This document shows, piece by piece, positions 13,327 to 24,848 of a stretch of 64,000 bases of DNA. Position numbers and translations under genes: made by a program. Positions within the stretch are counted from its first letter, which is position 1. Each line of letters begins with the position of its first letter. Below the pieces are notes generated by a model. That model made no database searches, was not told where the DNA came from, and worked only from the letters and a program-made list of their open reading frames with translations. The DNA is from Paramacrobiotus metropolitanus. Taxonomy: Eukaryota > Tardigrada > Eutardigrada > Parachela > Macrobiotidae. Where the stretch lies: assembly GCF_019649055.1 (NCBI RefSeq), contig NW_026570224.1, positions 2,542,001-2,606,000 of the forward strand, written 5' to 3'.

Positions 13327-13682
13327 AGCGGACACCACATTTTGCACGCGCCCCGAGTATATACGACCAGCTAACACTACTGGTTTTGATAGTAGGGTGA
13401 CCGTGCATGTATGCGTTTCATAGTACATTTGTGGTGAGTCTGGTGACCGTACAGATATGCATTAAATGGCGGTGGGTGACCGTGTGACAGGTGTATGCAT
13501 TTTAATAGTAATAATGCCGCGTATGTGTTTATAAACACATTTAATTAGTAGATGGCGGTGACCGACAGACACCACAGTTCGCACGTACCCTGAGCATATA
13601 CGGCCAGCGCGCATATGGGCATTTGCCAGTGTAAAGGTTGCGCATATGTGCATTAGATGGCGGTGACCGACAGACACCACAT
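13327..13682. repeat. Degenerate tandem repeat array
   Basis: The 25-base string beginning GATGGCGGTGACCGACAG occurs at 13551 and again at 13656, 105 bases apart. A diverged copy of the adjoining part (GACACCACA..GCACG..C..GAG.ATATACG.CCAG) is at 13330-13370, and GGTGACCGT recurs near 13395, 13441 and 13473. Short open frames here are by-products of the repeat. Confidence 0.65.
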
Positions 13683-13689
13683 TTTTCAT

Positions 13690-15002
13690 GAGCGCTGAAC
13701 ATAGAGGACCTTCGCTACGCTTCGGTCGTTATTACGTTTCACTTTTACAGTTCTTTTGAAAATATATACGGTAAAAATATGATGTATGGAATTACACCTT
13801 GCGGAGCATAATTACTCTGGAAAAAATCAGCAAGATTCAGCAGTAAATCAGACAAAGCACGGTGCTTCGAAAGGCCAAGAATCGGAACCCCTTTCTTATA
13901 AGCATTTGAGAGTCATAACAGCATTAAATAACATAAACAACAGCACTTAAAAAAAGGTTACAGTAAAAATATTTTCTCTAGTTTTCCGTGATTCCGTATT
14001 GTGCCCATCACGCACAAAGCGTGCACCACATATTGTAAAACACATATTGTAAAAACGATTCGGCAGTTATTGAGTAGGGTAGTGTTTTGAAATGAAAGCA
14101 TCTGGAATTTTGGCGTAAGTTCTTCAATAATATTATATGCTGATTTGTTGGTTGTCAGAATTGTAATAATTTTTTTTATGTAAGATTCTGGTTGCTTCGT
14201 AGCCAATGTCCACCTGGAGACGCTTTCTGCATTTTTGGCTGGTATTTTGTGGAAGTACGCCGTGACAGTACAAGCTGTGCAGCCTACCGTAATTATTTCA
14301 CCCAACCGAAGCGAAAATTGCGCGGCTACATATTTAGAAAATAGCTATATATTTATATAAGCATGAGTACATAGCACTGTATACAGTGAGATAATACGAG
14401 GGAATTAACGTGTTAATTTTTAACAAAACTGAAATAAAAATTCGTATAAATGTCTCCGAACATGTAAATCAACAGATGTATCATATTAGTCTGCTGCGGG
14501 AAATTAAGCACGTACGCGTCACCTGCAAACATAATTAATGTGCAATGGGCAAGGGCTTTCAAAAAGTAAATTTGTATGTCATCTACAAAACAGGTTGCTG
14601 TCCTTAAAGACCTTTGATAAAATGAGCTGCTTCAATGGTAGCATTTTGTGGTTGAAACCGGAAATATTGCATTGCTGCTAATGTAGTAGAGCACTGCGTT
14701 TCAGCTTTTCAATGCCGTTATAGTCTTGCCCAAAATCCTTTGTACTAGTATTAGAGAAATTCAGCGTACCGCTTGCTCTTTGATGCAAACTTGACCGGCA
14801 GCAAATTAATTAATCTTGCATAACAGCGAAAACAAATTTTTTCGCGTATGGGACCAACACTTTAGAAGTAAGTACGTACCCAATGCGGTCAGTACGAAGA
14901 ATATCTATATATTGTACGAGTACAATATAATTTATATGTTAAGATTGCAATTCAAAATTAAACAGCGGTACCGGATAAATGGTACCACAGTGCGCAGTTG
15001 CA
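13690..15002. other. Intergenic, nothing firm
   Basis: Low-complexity AT-rich sequence. A 115-codon minus-strand open frame at 13958-14305 has no recognisable domain and was not called. Confidence 0.4.
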
Positions 15003-15008
15003 TATAAG
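15003..15008 (+). promoter_or_regulatory. Possible TATA box of the lipocalin gene
   Basis: GCATATAAGC lies about 90 bases before the lipocalin ATG, a plausible TATA position for a short 5' UTR. Inference from position and sequence only. Confidence 0.3.
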
Positions 15009-15096
15009 CTCGATAAGGGGAAAATTTGGGTCTTAGTTTGCAACTGCAATGTACAGTGTTTCTTACATAAACATACCGGAATTTCTGCTCTGAAAC

Positions 15097-16899
15097 ATGA
15101 AAACCTGGACATCTTTAATACTTTGTAAACTTGGTTTACTAAAGTTGTTGCTGGAATGTCGGTTGTCCGAGGCGGCCAGCGCTCAGAACTGCGGTATGCC
15201 GGTGAACGTGAAAGGAATGATGATACCAGACGTTGCAAAAGTAAGTGGGCGAGTTTGTTTTCGGTTTGGTAGAAGATAATGATATCCACCAAAGTAAGTA
15301 AACAAAGAATGCGAGTGCGGAGACCTTATTTCATTGTAAAACATTAAAAAATAAAAACAACCAAATCTGCGTCTTCCTTAAATTGGGTTAAGCTCAAAGT
15401 ACATAACACAGCTCTGGAGTTTTCTTTGAATAATTAGTGATTAGTCAAACGCAAGGTACGAGTCGCACTCAAGAAAGGAACAGGACTAGCCTCTCCACTC
15501 AGCCTGGAATTGTTGTGCCCATAAAATAGAAAGGTTTGCTTTAAGCCGTCCCGAATAAAGCCAAACTTTTAATCACTGAGGCGTAGAAAAGTATCAGCTT
15601 TTCGAACCGGACTATGTCCGTCGTTTGGAATTTGCTGCCGAAGCTAGTAGATGGCTCTTTCTTGTTTCTTTGAGCTTCCGTTGACATGAAAATCTCTCGC
15701 ATACACCCGCTAGTTAAATCCCATACTACTGGCTTCGAAGAAAACGAAAACACAAATTATTAGAGCTGCTGTTGATAACGAATAAGTTTCTAAACGTACT
15801 ATTCCTCTAATGCAACATATATCTGGCAAGCGTCCACATGGTATTTATGATTACATTTACTGATGCAGTATAACGATATTCAATCTGTTCCGTGCAGAGT
15901 CTCGGGCGATGGTACGAGTACAAGTTCCATACTCCCGGTACGCCTTCTTTCAACTGCATTAACGAATACATACCAGTGGGACTGGTTCCCGTTTATGGCT
16001 CACAAAAATGGGGGATTGCCGTTTCGTGGACGATCAGCCTGCAGGTTCAGTTATATCCGGATCCGCTTTGCGTTGGATTATTTACGCAGTCCACCTATAC
16101 CGTTGATGGACAAAGAAACGGATCTTCCTGGTTCCCACAGACAACAAGTGGGGGTAAGTATATTTCCATGACAGTTTATTATGTGCTGCAACTTCTGGAC
16201 ATTGAAACCATTTTTTAATTTCTATATTTTATCCAACTTGTAAATCCTGAGCGGATCGGACATATCTGGATAAAGTATACTTAAATGCCTAACATGAATC
16301 GCATCACGCGAAGAACAAACATGTGTAACTTTTTATATCTGACTTGTTAACATTTTTTTGGTATATTTCAAGGACTGAGGTAACTCGCAACCTGACAACT
16401 ATAATGCTATAGCGGTTTTACCAATGTTTCTGAAAAAATATGAATCACCATTGTGACCTCTATTCATATACTGTACTCGTACGCGTTGCACAATTTGCTT
16501 TACTTTTCAGTGTATCTTCAAATTCTTCACTCATTTTTACCTTTTATAGTTCCGACATTATACACTACACTCTTCACCGACTTTAAAACCGTGGAAATAT
16601 CTTACCGTTGTAATTCACCACCGGAAAAAAATAAGAATGGGATGTGCAATGAACCATACTTTTGGGTGAATACTCGAACCAAGCCAGCCAACTTAAAGTC
16701 ATCTGACATTAGTTATATTGAGAAAAAAGTGGAAGATGTGCTACGCCCCTTTTGTTTCGGCTTAAAAGACCTCAACCAGACCATCTGGGATCCCAGTTTT
16801 CCACGATGTCAGCCGAAACCGCCGCAGAGCTTTATTGACTCGATCAGAAGTTTGCGCACAGCGGTTCTTCGATACCCTACCGAAATGTCTAACAGCTGA
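15097..16899 (+). CDS. Secreted lipocalin (apolipoprotein D / insect lipocalin type)
   Basis: Small extracellular carrier of hydrophobic ligands. Three exons: 15097-15240, 15898-16153, 16550-16899. Phases 0 and 1 match and give 249 residues. Residues 1 to about 30 form a signal peptide (MKTWTSLILC start, hydrophobic core, AASA before the mature end). The first structurally conserved lipocalin motif is split by intron 1 (DVAK then SLGRWYEY, the G-x-W signature). The second motif is LFTDFKTVEISYRC near 141-154 (T-D-x signature plus the strand ending in Cys). A typical C-terminal helix (ISYIEKKVEDVLRPFC) follows. Cysteine spacing fits the two usual disulfides. The chain is longer than most lipocalins (about 180 residues), with a tail of some 30 residues after the last Cys. 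An AATAAA lies near 17110. The ligand cannot be read from sequence. Confidence 0.85.
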
Positions 16900-18931
16900 C
16901 CTTCCTAATATATAGGAGTTTGCTAACTTCTTTACCTATGTACAGTATGTACACAAATACATACATTATTATAAAACCTATTAAAAACGCATTAGTTAAA
17001 ATCAGTGGCTAAATCCGTTAATTAAAGTGACATATGTCATTCGTGACCTTTACTTTTTAATAGACGTTTGTACCGTTTCAAGCAATTGTCAGCAAAATAA
17101 CAAAGTTTGAATAAAAATTAATGACTTTTTTTAAATAAAAAAGCACAACGGTGCGTAATAGACACAACTAGAAACGCGTACAGAGGTATGGCGTAAATGC
17201 GTAATATTGCATCTTAGGACATTAAAACGCAAATTAGTGCTGCTTACCAATATATACGAGTATTACCATGCGCGCCTCCCTAACGATGCCGCGTCAGTTT
17301 CTTTTCAAATTTTCAGAACTTAAAACAGATGCCGATTGCGGAGAGTTTGTTTTTGCCCCGCTACCCATGCTGAGCCATTTGAACCGTGGAAATTTTTTGC
17401 TTTATGGCGGCTCGCGATTATTAATGTGACTGCGGTGTAATGTCATAGCTTTGAGTTACCTAATTATATCCTTTGTTCCTGTTGTAAGCAGAGCGCAGGC
17501 TACGCTTCGAAGCTTTTACGTAAAAGATTTTATTGTATAATAAGCATTACTTAGTCATAATTAGCTTTTCATCACTGCGCCGCTTTTTTATTGTTGTGGA
17601 ACAGGAAACTGTATACGGTAATATTTTCCCTACGTTGTGTTTGTATGTACGCTTCTTATTGCTAAATGTAGGCGTAGCGCTATGTCTGAACAACATGTTT
17701 TTATAGCCGGCGATCGACAGCATTGTAAGTTTGGAGTATATACATAAGAATTTCCCATAGCTGCTTCTGTTATAATTAAAGTTTCACGAAATCTATTGGC
17801 TTCTACTTTTACGTAAGCGCTGCACATAATGTCTAGTTGTCTACGTGTATTCGTATTGTCCTGCGACTGCACCCACTGCACAGGAACAAAAAACATGTTT
17901 CAAAGTTTTTTCCGGATTTATTCATAATCAATCCAATTCCCGCGCCTACGTATTACGGTTTTCGCTTGGGACACGTTCCGGAGGAGTTTCTCGTACTTCT
18001 CGAGTTACAGTTTCTAAGGTTCCTACACTTGTGCTGAACTATACTGGTGATTGGAGAAGTTAATTGGTTCAGCACTGCAAGCCTACAATACAAACTAATG
18101 CAGCCACGAAGAAATTTCCACTTTTATTAAACAGAATGGTTGTTTTACAGAAATCGTTAACAGTCACATCATGAGATTAACCAGTATAACCAGCTGCCAT
18201 CAGTAAGCCTCGTGCATCGTGCCATGTAATTCTTTTTTCTTCAAATATTTTACGGAATGTGCTAACAGATGCGACCTAGCACAGAAACATCGAGAATTAC
18301 ATGCACCACAAACTAAAACATGCTAATAAAATACTAGCGAAATCATATCATAATCATAAAAAACGCAAACCAAACCATAGCTGCCGAGTGAAAGGAACAA
18401 ACGGAATAAAACATAAAAATTCAAACAAAACTCGCGTTGGCCATCTGCACTGTGTCATGGTTAGAGGACAACGTAAATCGGATGTTAGAAAACTAACACG
18501 ATGAACGCTGCGAAAGCGCAGGCCAACGTAGTTCGTACTACAGAACAAACTAAAAAAATTAAAAATAATTTTTGCACGAATAAGTGGATCCGGGTTGTTG
18601 CTTTTCGCCAAAGAAAAGATTACTGAACGACAATAAAATGGAGAATTCTATTAATTACAAAATGTTTCTTGATGAGAAAGGCAAAGTTATTGTCGGTGGC
18701 AATTCGAATCATGCGGAAATACATACAGGGCGCTTACGAATCCTCTTGTCCAACATGATGAGTTTGCAGGAAAACAGGTCTGAAGACTGAGGAAAAGGAT
18801 GTGAAATGTTTGGTGTTTGAGTTGATCGATTACAAGGACAAATCAGAGTCTGACGACAGACGAAAGCGAGCAAAAGAGAGACAGACGCTGTAATTTGGCA
18901 CTGACCAACACATGTCCATCACTGACCCGCT
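16900..18931. other. Intergenic between lipocalin and APP 3' ends
   Basis: Two genes converge here. A plus-strand AATAAA near 17110 probably ends the lipocalin transcript; the right part is probably APP 3' UTR. An open frame at 18301-18504 rich in Lys and His is not supported by any domain. Confidence 0.45.
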
Positions 18932-21900
18932 TCATGCCTTGGAATATTGATTGGCATGATTATGATTAAAGAAGGGATTAGTGTATCCATGCGCCTGCAT
19001 CGTTGCCACATGCCGTTCTTCAGGCGTGGCGTAGGTGTCCACGGGGGCAAAGCCCTCCTTTCTGGGGTTCTTCCTTCTTAGTACCACAATCAACAATAAC
19101 AACCCGGCAAAAAATGCAACTCCCACCAATCCCAACCCAATATACAGTATCCGGCTGGCATTGCTTTCCGTATCGGACACGGCAATCCGCTGGACACTGG
19201 CATGGGGAGCCTGTTCCTCCCGGTGGAGTTTAGCATTGGCGACACTGCTAACATCTTGGAATTTCCTCAATGGCACACTCTCGCGTTCCAAATCATTATC
19301 ATCTTTCTCCAGTTCCGCCTCTTCGTTATCGATGGCACTCTCGTCCTCTACAACGTCATCCTCATCATCCGGATCAGCGGTGCTGGTCACAGTCGACAGG
19401 ATCGCCACGTGCGGGATAGGGGTGGGACGGTTGCGAGGCAGGAAATCCAGGCCATCGTCGTCGATGGTGGGAACAGGTGTCGTTGCAGCCGTGGTGACCT
19501 CCTTTTCACTCTCGGGCTCAGACTGTAAACAGAATGGTTAGAATGTTAAGTGATTAGCTGTAATCTAATTCCCCTGCCATGCCCGTTGGGAAACATTCAG
19601 TTATCCGATGAAAAATTAATAATGTACCGAATATACTCGTAGTTTCAACTTGTTAAATCTAGTAATAACAAGATCTATGAAAGAAACAAAATATCCGATA
19701 AATCTGTGCAATCATGCCGCAGTTTAACATGGGCAGTAGGCATAGTTTTAATACTGGCAGTCTGGCATACATGCTGGGTTTTATTTAGAACCAGTTTAAA
19801 AAAACTTGCAAACTGCACAATATGCATCAATACTTCCGATATGTTAAGCCAAAAAATAATGAATAACTATTAACAGCAGAAAAAAAATTTAAAAATAAAT
19901 TATAACGGAGATGCAAGACTACCTATTTAATAACTCAAGACGTCGGAAATCTTCAAAATTAAAAGAACCCTAATTTCGTTTTACAAATCATACCTGAACA
20001 AGGTCATCTTCGTCGCTATCGATACTTTCGAGTTGATCAAATTTCTCCTCAAGATCCCGCTGCACTGAGATTTTATCCCTGTTATCTTCAGCGATAAATT
20101 TCTGCTTATTCTTTTTCAAAATTTCTTCGTTGGTCCCTTCCCCGAACATTTCTCGCCGATGCGATGCCCAGAATGTTCGCGCCCGTCGCTCCACATCTCT
20201 GGCAATAGTTTCCGGCACCCGGTTCAGCATCTTCATGCTTTCATTAATCCGCTGATCCAAATCGGACAGATGGGCCAAAATACTTGGCAATGTCGCCTCT
20301 GCCTTAACTGGGTCGCTGTCCAGCAGATGACGGTAACGTTTTACCGTGTGCTCACGATCTTTCTCCTCCGCCCGAATATATTTCTCCAGGGCATTATACA
20401 GTTTACTAGCTTTCGGCCGGCGTTCCTGTATAGCATCCAAATATTCATCCATCGATTGGCGTTTACGCTCATTCAGCTGGACATCAATACGCTGGCGGTG
20501 TAATTCAGTTAGCTGGCGTTTCTGCTCCTTATACTCTTCCTCCAGTGCCGACATGGTTTTACGAACGCGACTCATTAAGTCGCTCTTGAGTTTTTTAGCG
20601 CCTTGTGGATCGCTTTTCTTCAGTTCTTTGTAACGCTGGGAAACGTCGGTCCACTCTTTCATCATTTTATCGATGCGGTCCTGTGAACAGAGAGACAGAT
20701 ATTCATGTTTAACCCAAACAGTCAATATTTTTAGCGCGGGCCATAAAAAATTGCGGATGACAGTTGTGCCGGGGTATTATATAACCGGAGGATCGCGGCT
20801 TAACGGGAGCGTGTCACAAAATAAGCGTTATGAGACATATCGCATTTCATAGAAACCGGCGCCACAGCTCAAAACCGCATCCAGTGCCGTAAGCCCGCAA
20901 AGAACACAAATTTAATGAATTCAATTTGATTATTACCAACTTTTACCACATACGTGTATTGTAACGAACCACGATCCATTATTTTATAACTGAATAAAAA
21001 TCGAAATTACATTGCCGCAGCAATTAGCATTCACCAACTATACTACTCCTAGAGACAAAACAAAAATTAACGTTTCAAATCAAAGTACACGTTTCTAATT
21101 TCTGCTAACAGCAAACAATAACAACAAACTGCGATTTGTTAAAACTAACAGGAAGCATTCGAAAATAAAGAAATACTGTACTTCCACACCAAGCCACATT
21201 CATCAGCAACATCATCTACATGTTACACACAAGTGCACATCTATAAACAAAAAATATTTCTACGAGGTTAAAAACATGCGGAAATAGAACTAATCCACTT
21301 TAACTACAAATGAGAGTATACACTATAAAATGCACATCGGCAGCATCATCGCTTTATCCTCACCAACCACAACGTTTTAACGTTTCTAATGTTGCGCTTA
21401 GTTCTAGCTGCGTGAAGTGATTATGATTGAGGCGATTAAGGAAACGGATTTCATACGGCAGCCAACCAAAACAATATTCACAGTTGACTACATTTTCTAA
21501 ATGAACGGACTAATACGCTGGTGCCAGCACACTAGTAAGCGCTTTTCATATCCCCAATACAACATTTATCGAATCTTTGCGGCAACAAACAGAATAGACA
21601 GAGTAGAACGATATACGGTTACTTATATACCAACCAGTATCAAATTATTTTTGCAGCTGCTGACGAGATGACCGACGTTGCGACGATTTGCAGTTAAGAT
21701 ACTACCAAATTTTTTCCTGCCATTTTGCAACCAAAAACTCTGAAGAAGTGGCTTTAGCGGAAAGCATTCAACGCGCAACATGCCCTTAAAGTGTAACCTT
21801 ATCATAATTACCACGAACCAAAACTTTCCACATACGAGTACCAAAGGTACTAAAACAGAAACATTGTTGATAATTATTTTTATAAGCACAGTGGATTGCA

Positions 21901-24848
21901 GGGAGTTCGACATTTATTTGTCGCAAATCAATACAAGCAACCCTAAATTTGTCAGCAACTAAATCAAGCAAAGCCGCTCGACTTTGCTTGCAGTACTTGG
22001 TTTAAGAAATTATGTAGATAGTGAAGGAATATGGAAGGGATATAATTTCTGTAGCGGAATTAAAGAAAAGTCAAAATATACGTAAGACTATGAAAGTTTT
22101 GTGAGTAGTAAAAAAAACTTAAAGATCCTGCCTGTGAGTAGCGAAAAGTTGCATAAACCTTTCCATTGTTGCTCTAGCGATAGAAAATGTTTACGTGCCC
22201 GCTCAAGCCTTTCCGTCAAGGCATCCAACTCAAATATGTATATTACATACTGGTCCGCATCTTGCAGCTCGTATTCCAAACAGACTTACGCATCCGAATC
22301 TCTAAAACCGTACCTAATGCTATAACAAACTCATCACCTGGCAGAGGTAAGTACTTGAGATCGTTGCTAATCCCAGCCCACACTTTCCAGCTATAAGTAG
22401 CAGCTTCAGTTCATGACAGTCAAAGCGAACTGTCATCACGAACCCAGATTTATGCCTACGTCGGCAATTCACTTTTTTCTGTCCACGTAAATCTACGGTA
22501 GTAACGGTACGTAAGTGTTGTTCGCACAACAGCCAGACAGTCACTGTCCATCAGCTACTGAAGCAATATTTCATCTTCACGAGAGCAATAAAAACCCTAC
22601 TCGTTTTCCTGAAGAAAAAAGAAAACATCACAGCTAATTAATCAACATCAAATTCTTGTATTCTGTTTCGCATATTTTTATCTATTAACAATCAAGGTAT
22701 TTTCGGTTCATCGGTCGGTGTACAATACTTGTATGTAAGGCACGTGTCAGGAGAGCGAAGCTGTCCGCATCACTACTCTAGTAGTGATAGTAGCAATAAC
22801 TGCTTTCGCTGCTTTGTAGTTAGTATAGTAAGTTAGTAACACAGCAGTGTGAGTAAAATTCAGTAAATTTCTTCTTCTCGTGATACAAGAACTAAAGGCA
22901 TATTCCTCTATTTCCGCATGTTAATCGATTCTGAAACCCGATACACAGCTCTGAATGAAACGGCGTGCGACAAATACTACAGAGAATACAGTACGGATCC
23001 TCGAGACGACGATCAGCGAGCGACCAGTTCTCACAGCAAGCTCCCAAACGGTATTACCAGTCACCAATTGGTATAAACGCCCGGAAGTTATTAACTGCTG
23101 CATGTAAATGCCCATCACAATTTGAGACATTTAATAACGAACTATGGCACATAATAATTTCTCGGCTGTTCCAATCACATAGGCACTGACCCAGTCTAAA
23201 ATTAACGAAATCTGCACTACTTAAAATGTACTTCAACTACAATGTCATATTCAGTCAATTATAAAAAGATGCCATCTTTAGTCGTTCAAAGTGACTTCAA
23301 ACTGCGATGACAATATTGAGAAATTCCGCCATGTTTTTAGAGATACTGAAAACAAGTTATTGTTATGCCTAACTAATGGCTGCACAATCAAGATTCAAGA
23401 GTCAAAAACTGCAGTTATTTAAATAATCAGTATTCCCAAATCCCAACTACAGAGTAAGTATTTATCACACAATGGTGTTCCTGGTGCTTGCGGTCTCTCA
23501 TTACGTAGTTACTGTATGTTTTCACACCTGTAGTTGTAAAATTACGTAGATGCAGTTTTGCGTTGTCGGAAAAGAGCCCGTGTGAAGTACATGTACGTAT
23601 AGTAATTTAGCGATATAGAAACAAGAACGTAATGTACTTATCGGGGTGGACAAATAATGCTATCAAGGAGGTACCCAATCGAGTATCACCTTTAACCCGA
23701 AATCCGTGTACACTGCACACTGGTATCGTTCCGCGCTCTTCAATTACCAATAAAAACACTTATCACAGGAAATGAATAATGCTTGAAATGTAGCCTCTGC
23801 AAGTAAAGGAACAAAATTTTCTTGTAAAATTCTGCCGTGTTTAAGCTTTTGATTTTCATAAAATTTTATGTACAAATACCTATTCACCAATGTTCTCGAC
23901 ACATTAGGTCCAGGCACAAATTAGTTCTAAACCTAATCTTGTCAAGTTCTTGAAAAAGCTGAAATCATCACCACCCTTTTGTAAAGCTTCATTTGAAGTA
24001 TAACTTCTCGAAAACTCGAAAGATTTACGAGCGAGATTCACCGTCGATTTTACACCGCTGCATAGCTCTGCAAACTGTGAAGTGCATTCTCTCATCAGTT
24101 TCCACTACAGTCCATGCTCCGGGCGATGCCGGCAATGGCAGCTTCGGTAACACGTTGCTTATGTGAGAAACCGCAAATTACAGAGGCCTCTCAGTCATAA
24201 TATTACTTCACGGATACGAATCATATTTGGCAAAATGACTATTCTATTCAGAGGCATGAGACACCAGTCAGTGCCACCATGTTTCACAAAATGCAGAACG
24301 TGACTTAGAATACTTCAAACTACGAGATAGAAGGAAACTATACCTGCACTATTCAAACTTGAAAGCCGTCACTAATTCAAATTATTCTCAAACCATGAGT
24401 GCATCTAATAATAAGAAATCTATAAATACAAACAAGCATGAAGGATCTCATAAAAAACTTGAGCAATTATCGTGAAATGTGATTAATTCTTCAGACTCTG
24501 TCAAAACAACAACCAGAAGGAGCCAATGTATCTACGCGACGGCCCATCAGCCCACAGCATGTCTGACTTTTTCGGCCATTATGGTAACCAGTTATGACGA
24601 CGGATTCAAGCTGTCCTCAACAGAAAGGCACCTATGCAGCACACTTTGTTGGCCGCCCAGTGTCCATTTTCCATCATATACTGATTGAGATAGCCACATT
24701 TCACGGCCACTTGAGGCTCGAACTTCTTCTTCAAGCGATCATCAAGGATTTCCACGTTGCTGGCTGCACTGCCAGCTAGCGACTCAACATAGGCCAACGA
24801 TAACCCAATGATTGATAACAGCAATAAGAGTAATCCTCCCGTGGCCAT
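18932..24848 (-). CDS. Appl: Amyloid precursor protein homologue (APP/APPL family), internal exons incomplete
   Basis: Type I neuronal membrane glycoprotein. Confident exons on the minus strand: 24848-24645 (signal peptide, then FEPQVAVKCGYLNQYM, the start of the growth-factor-like E1 domain), 20680-19994 (most of the helical E2 domain: DRIDKMMKEW, ALEKYIRAEEKDREHT, LDQRINESMKML) and 19522-18932 (acidic linker, transmembrane helix LYIGLGLVGVAFFAGLLLLIVVL, intracellular tail). The last two exons join in phase. The tail keeps ATPEERHVATMQ, almost identical to vertebrate APP, but the sorting motif reads GYTNPFF rather than GYENPTY, so the NPxY tyrosine is absent. Tentative E1 exons lie near 23170-23063 (ending IPIGDW before a GTAATA donor) and 22480-22400 (CRRRHKSG); a tentative E2 start is near 22270-22155. 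Phases for these middle exons were not closed. No Kunitz domain seen. Confidence 0.88.
20681..22080. other. Large APP intron, nothing coding recognised
   Basis: AT-rich sequence without recognisable exon. A TATATAAT motif lies near 20778, about 100 bases upstream of the E2 exon on the minus strand. It could be chance or an internal promoter; there is no further support. A short hairpin (CAAGCAAAG, 8-base loop, CTTTGCTTG) lies at about 21965-21990. Confidence 0.3.

Noticed and set aside
13958-14305. 115-codon minus-strand open frame
   Set aside because: No domain, signal or splice partner; AT-rich composition can produce such frames by chance.
18301-18504. Lys/His-rich plus-strand frame
   Set aside because: Low-complexity product of A-rich sequence, antisense to the APP 3' flank.
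19003-19541. Long plus-strand frames over the last APP exon
   Set aside because: Shadows of the APP coding strand, which carries conserved transmembrane and tail sequence.
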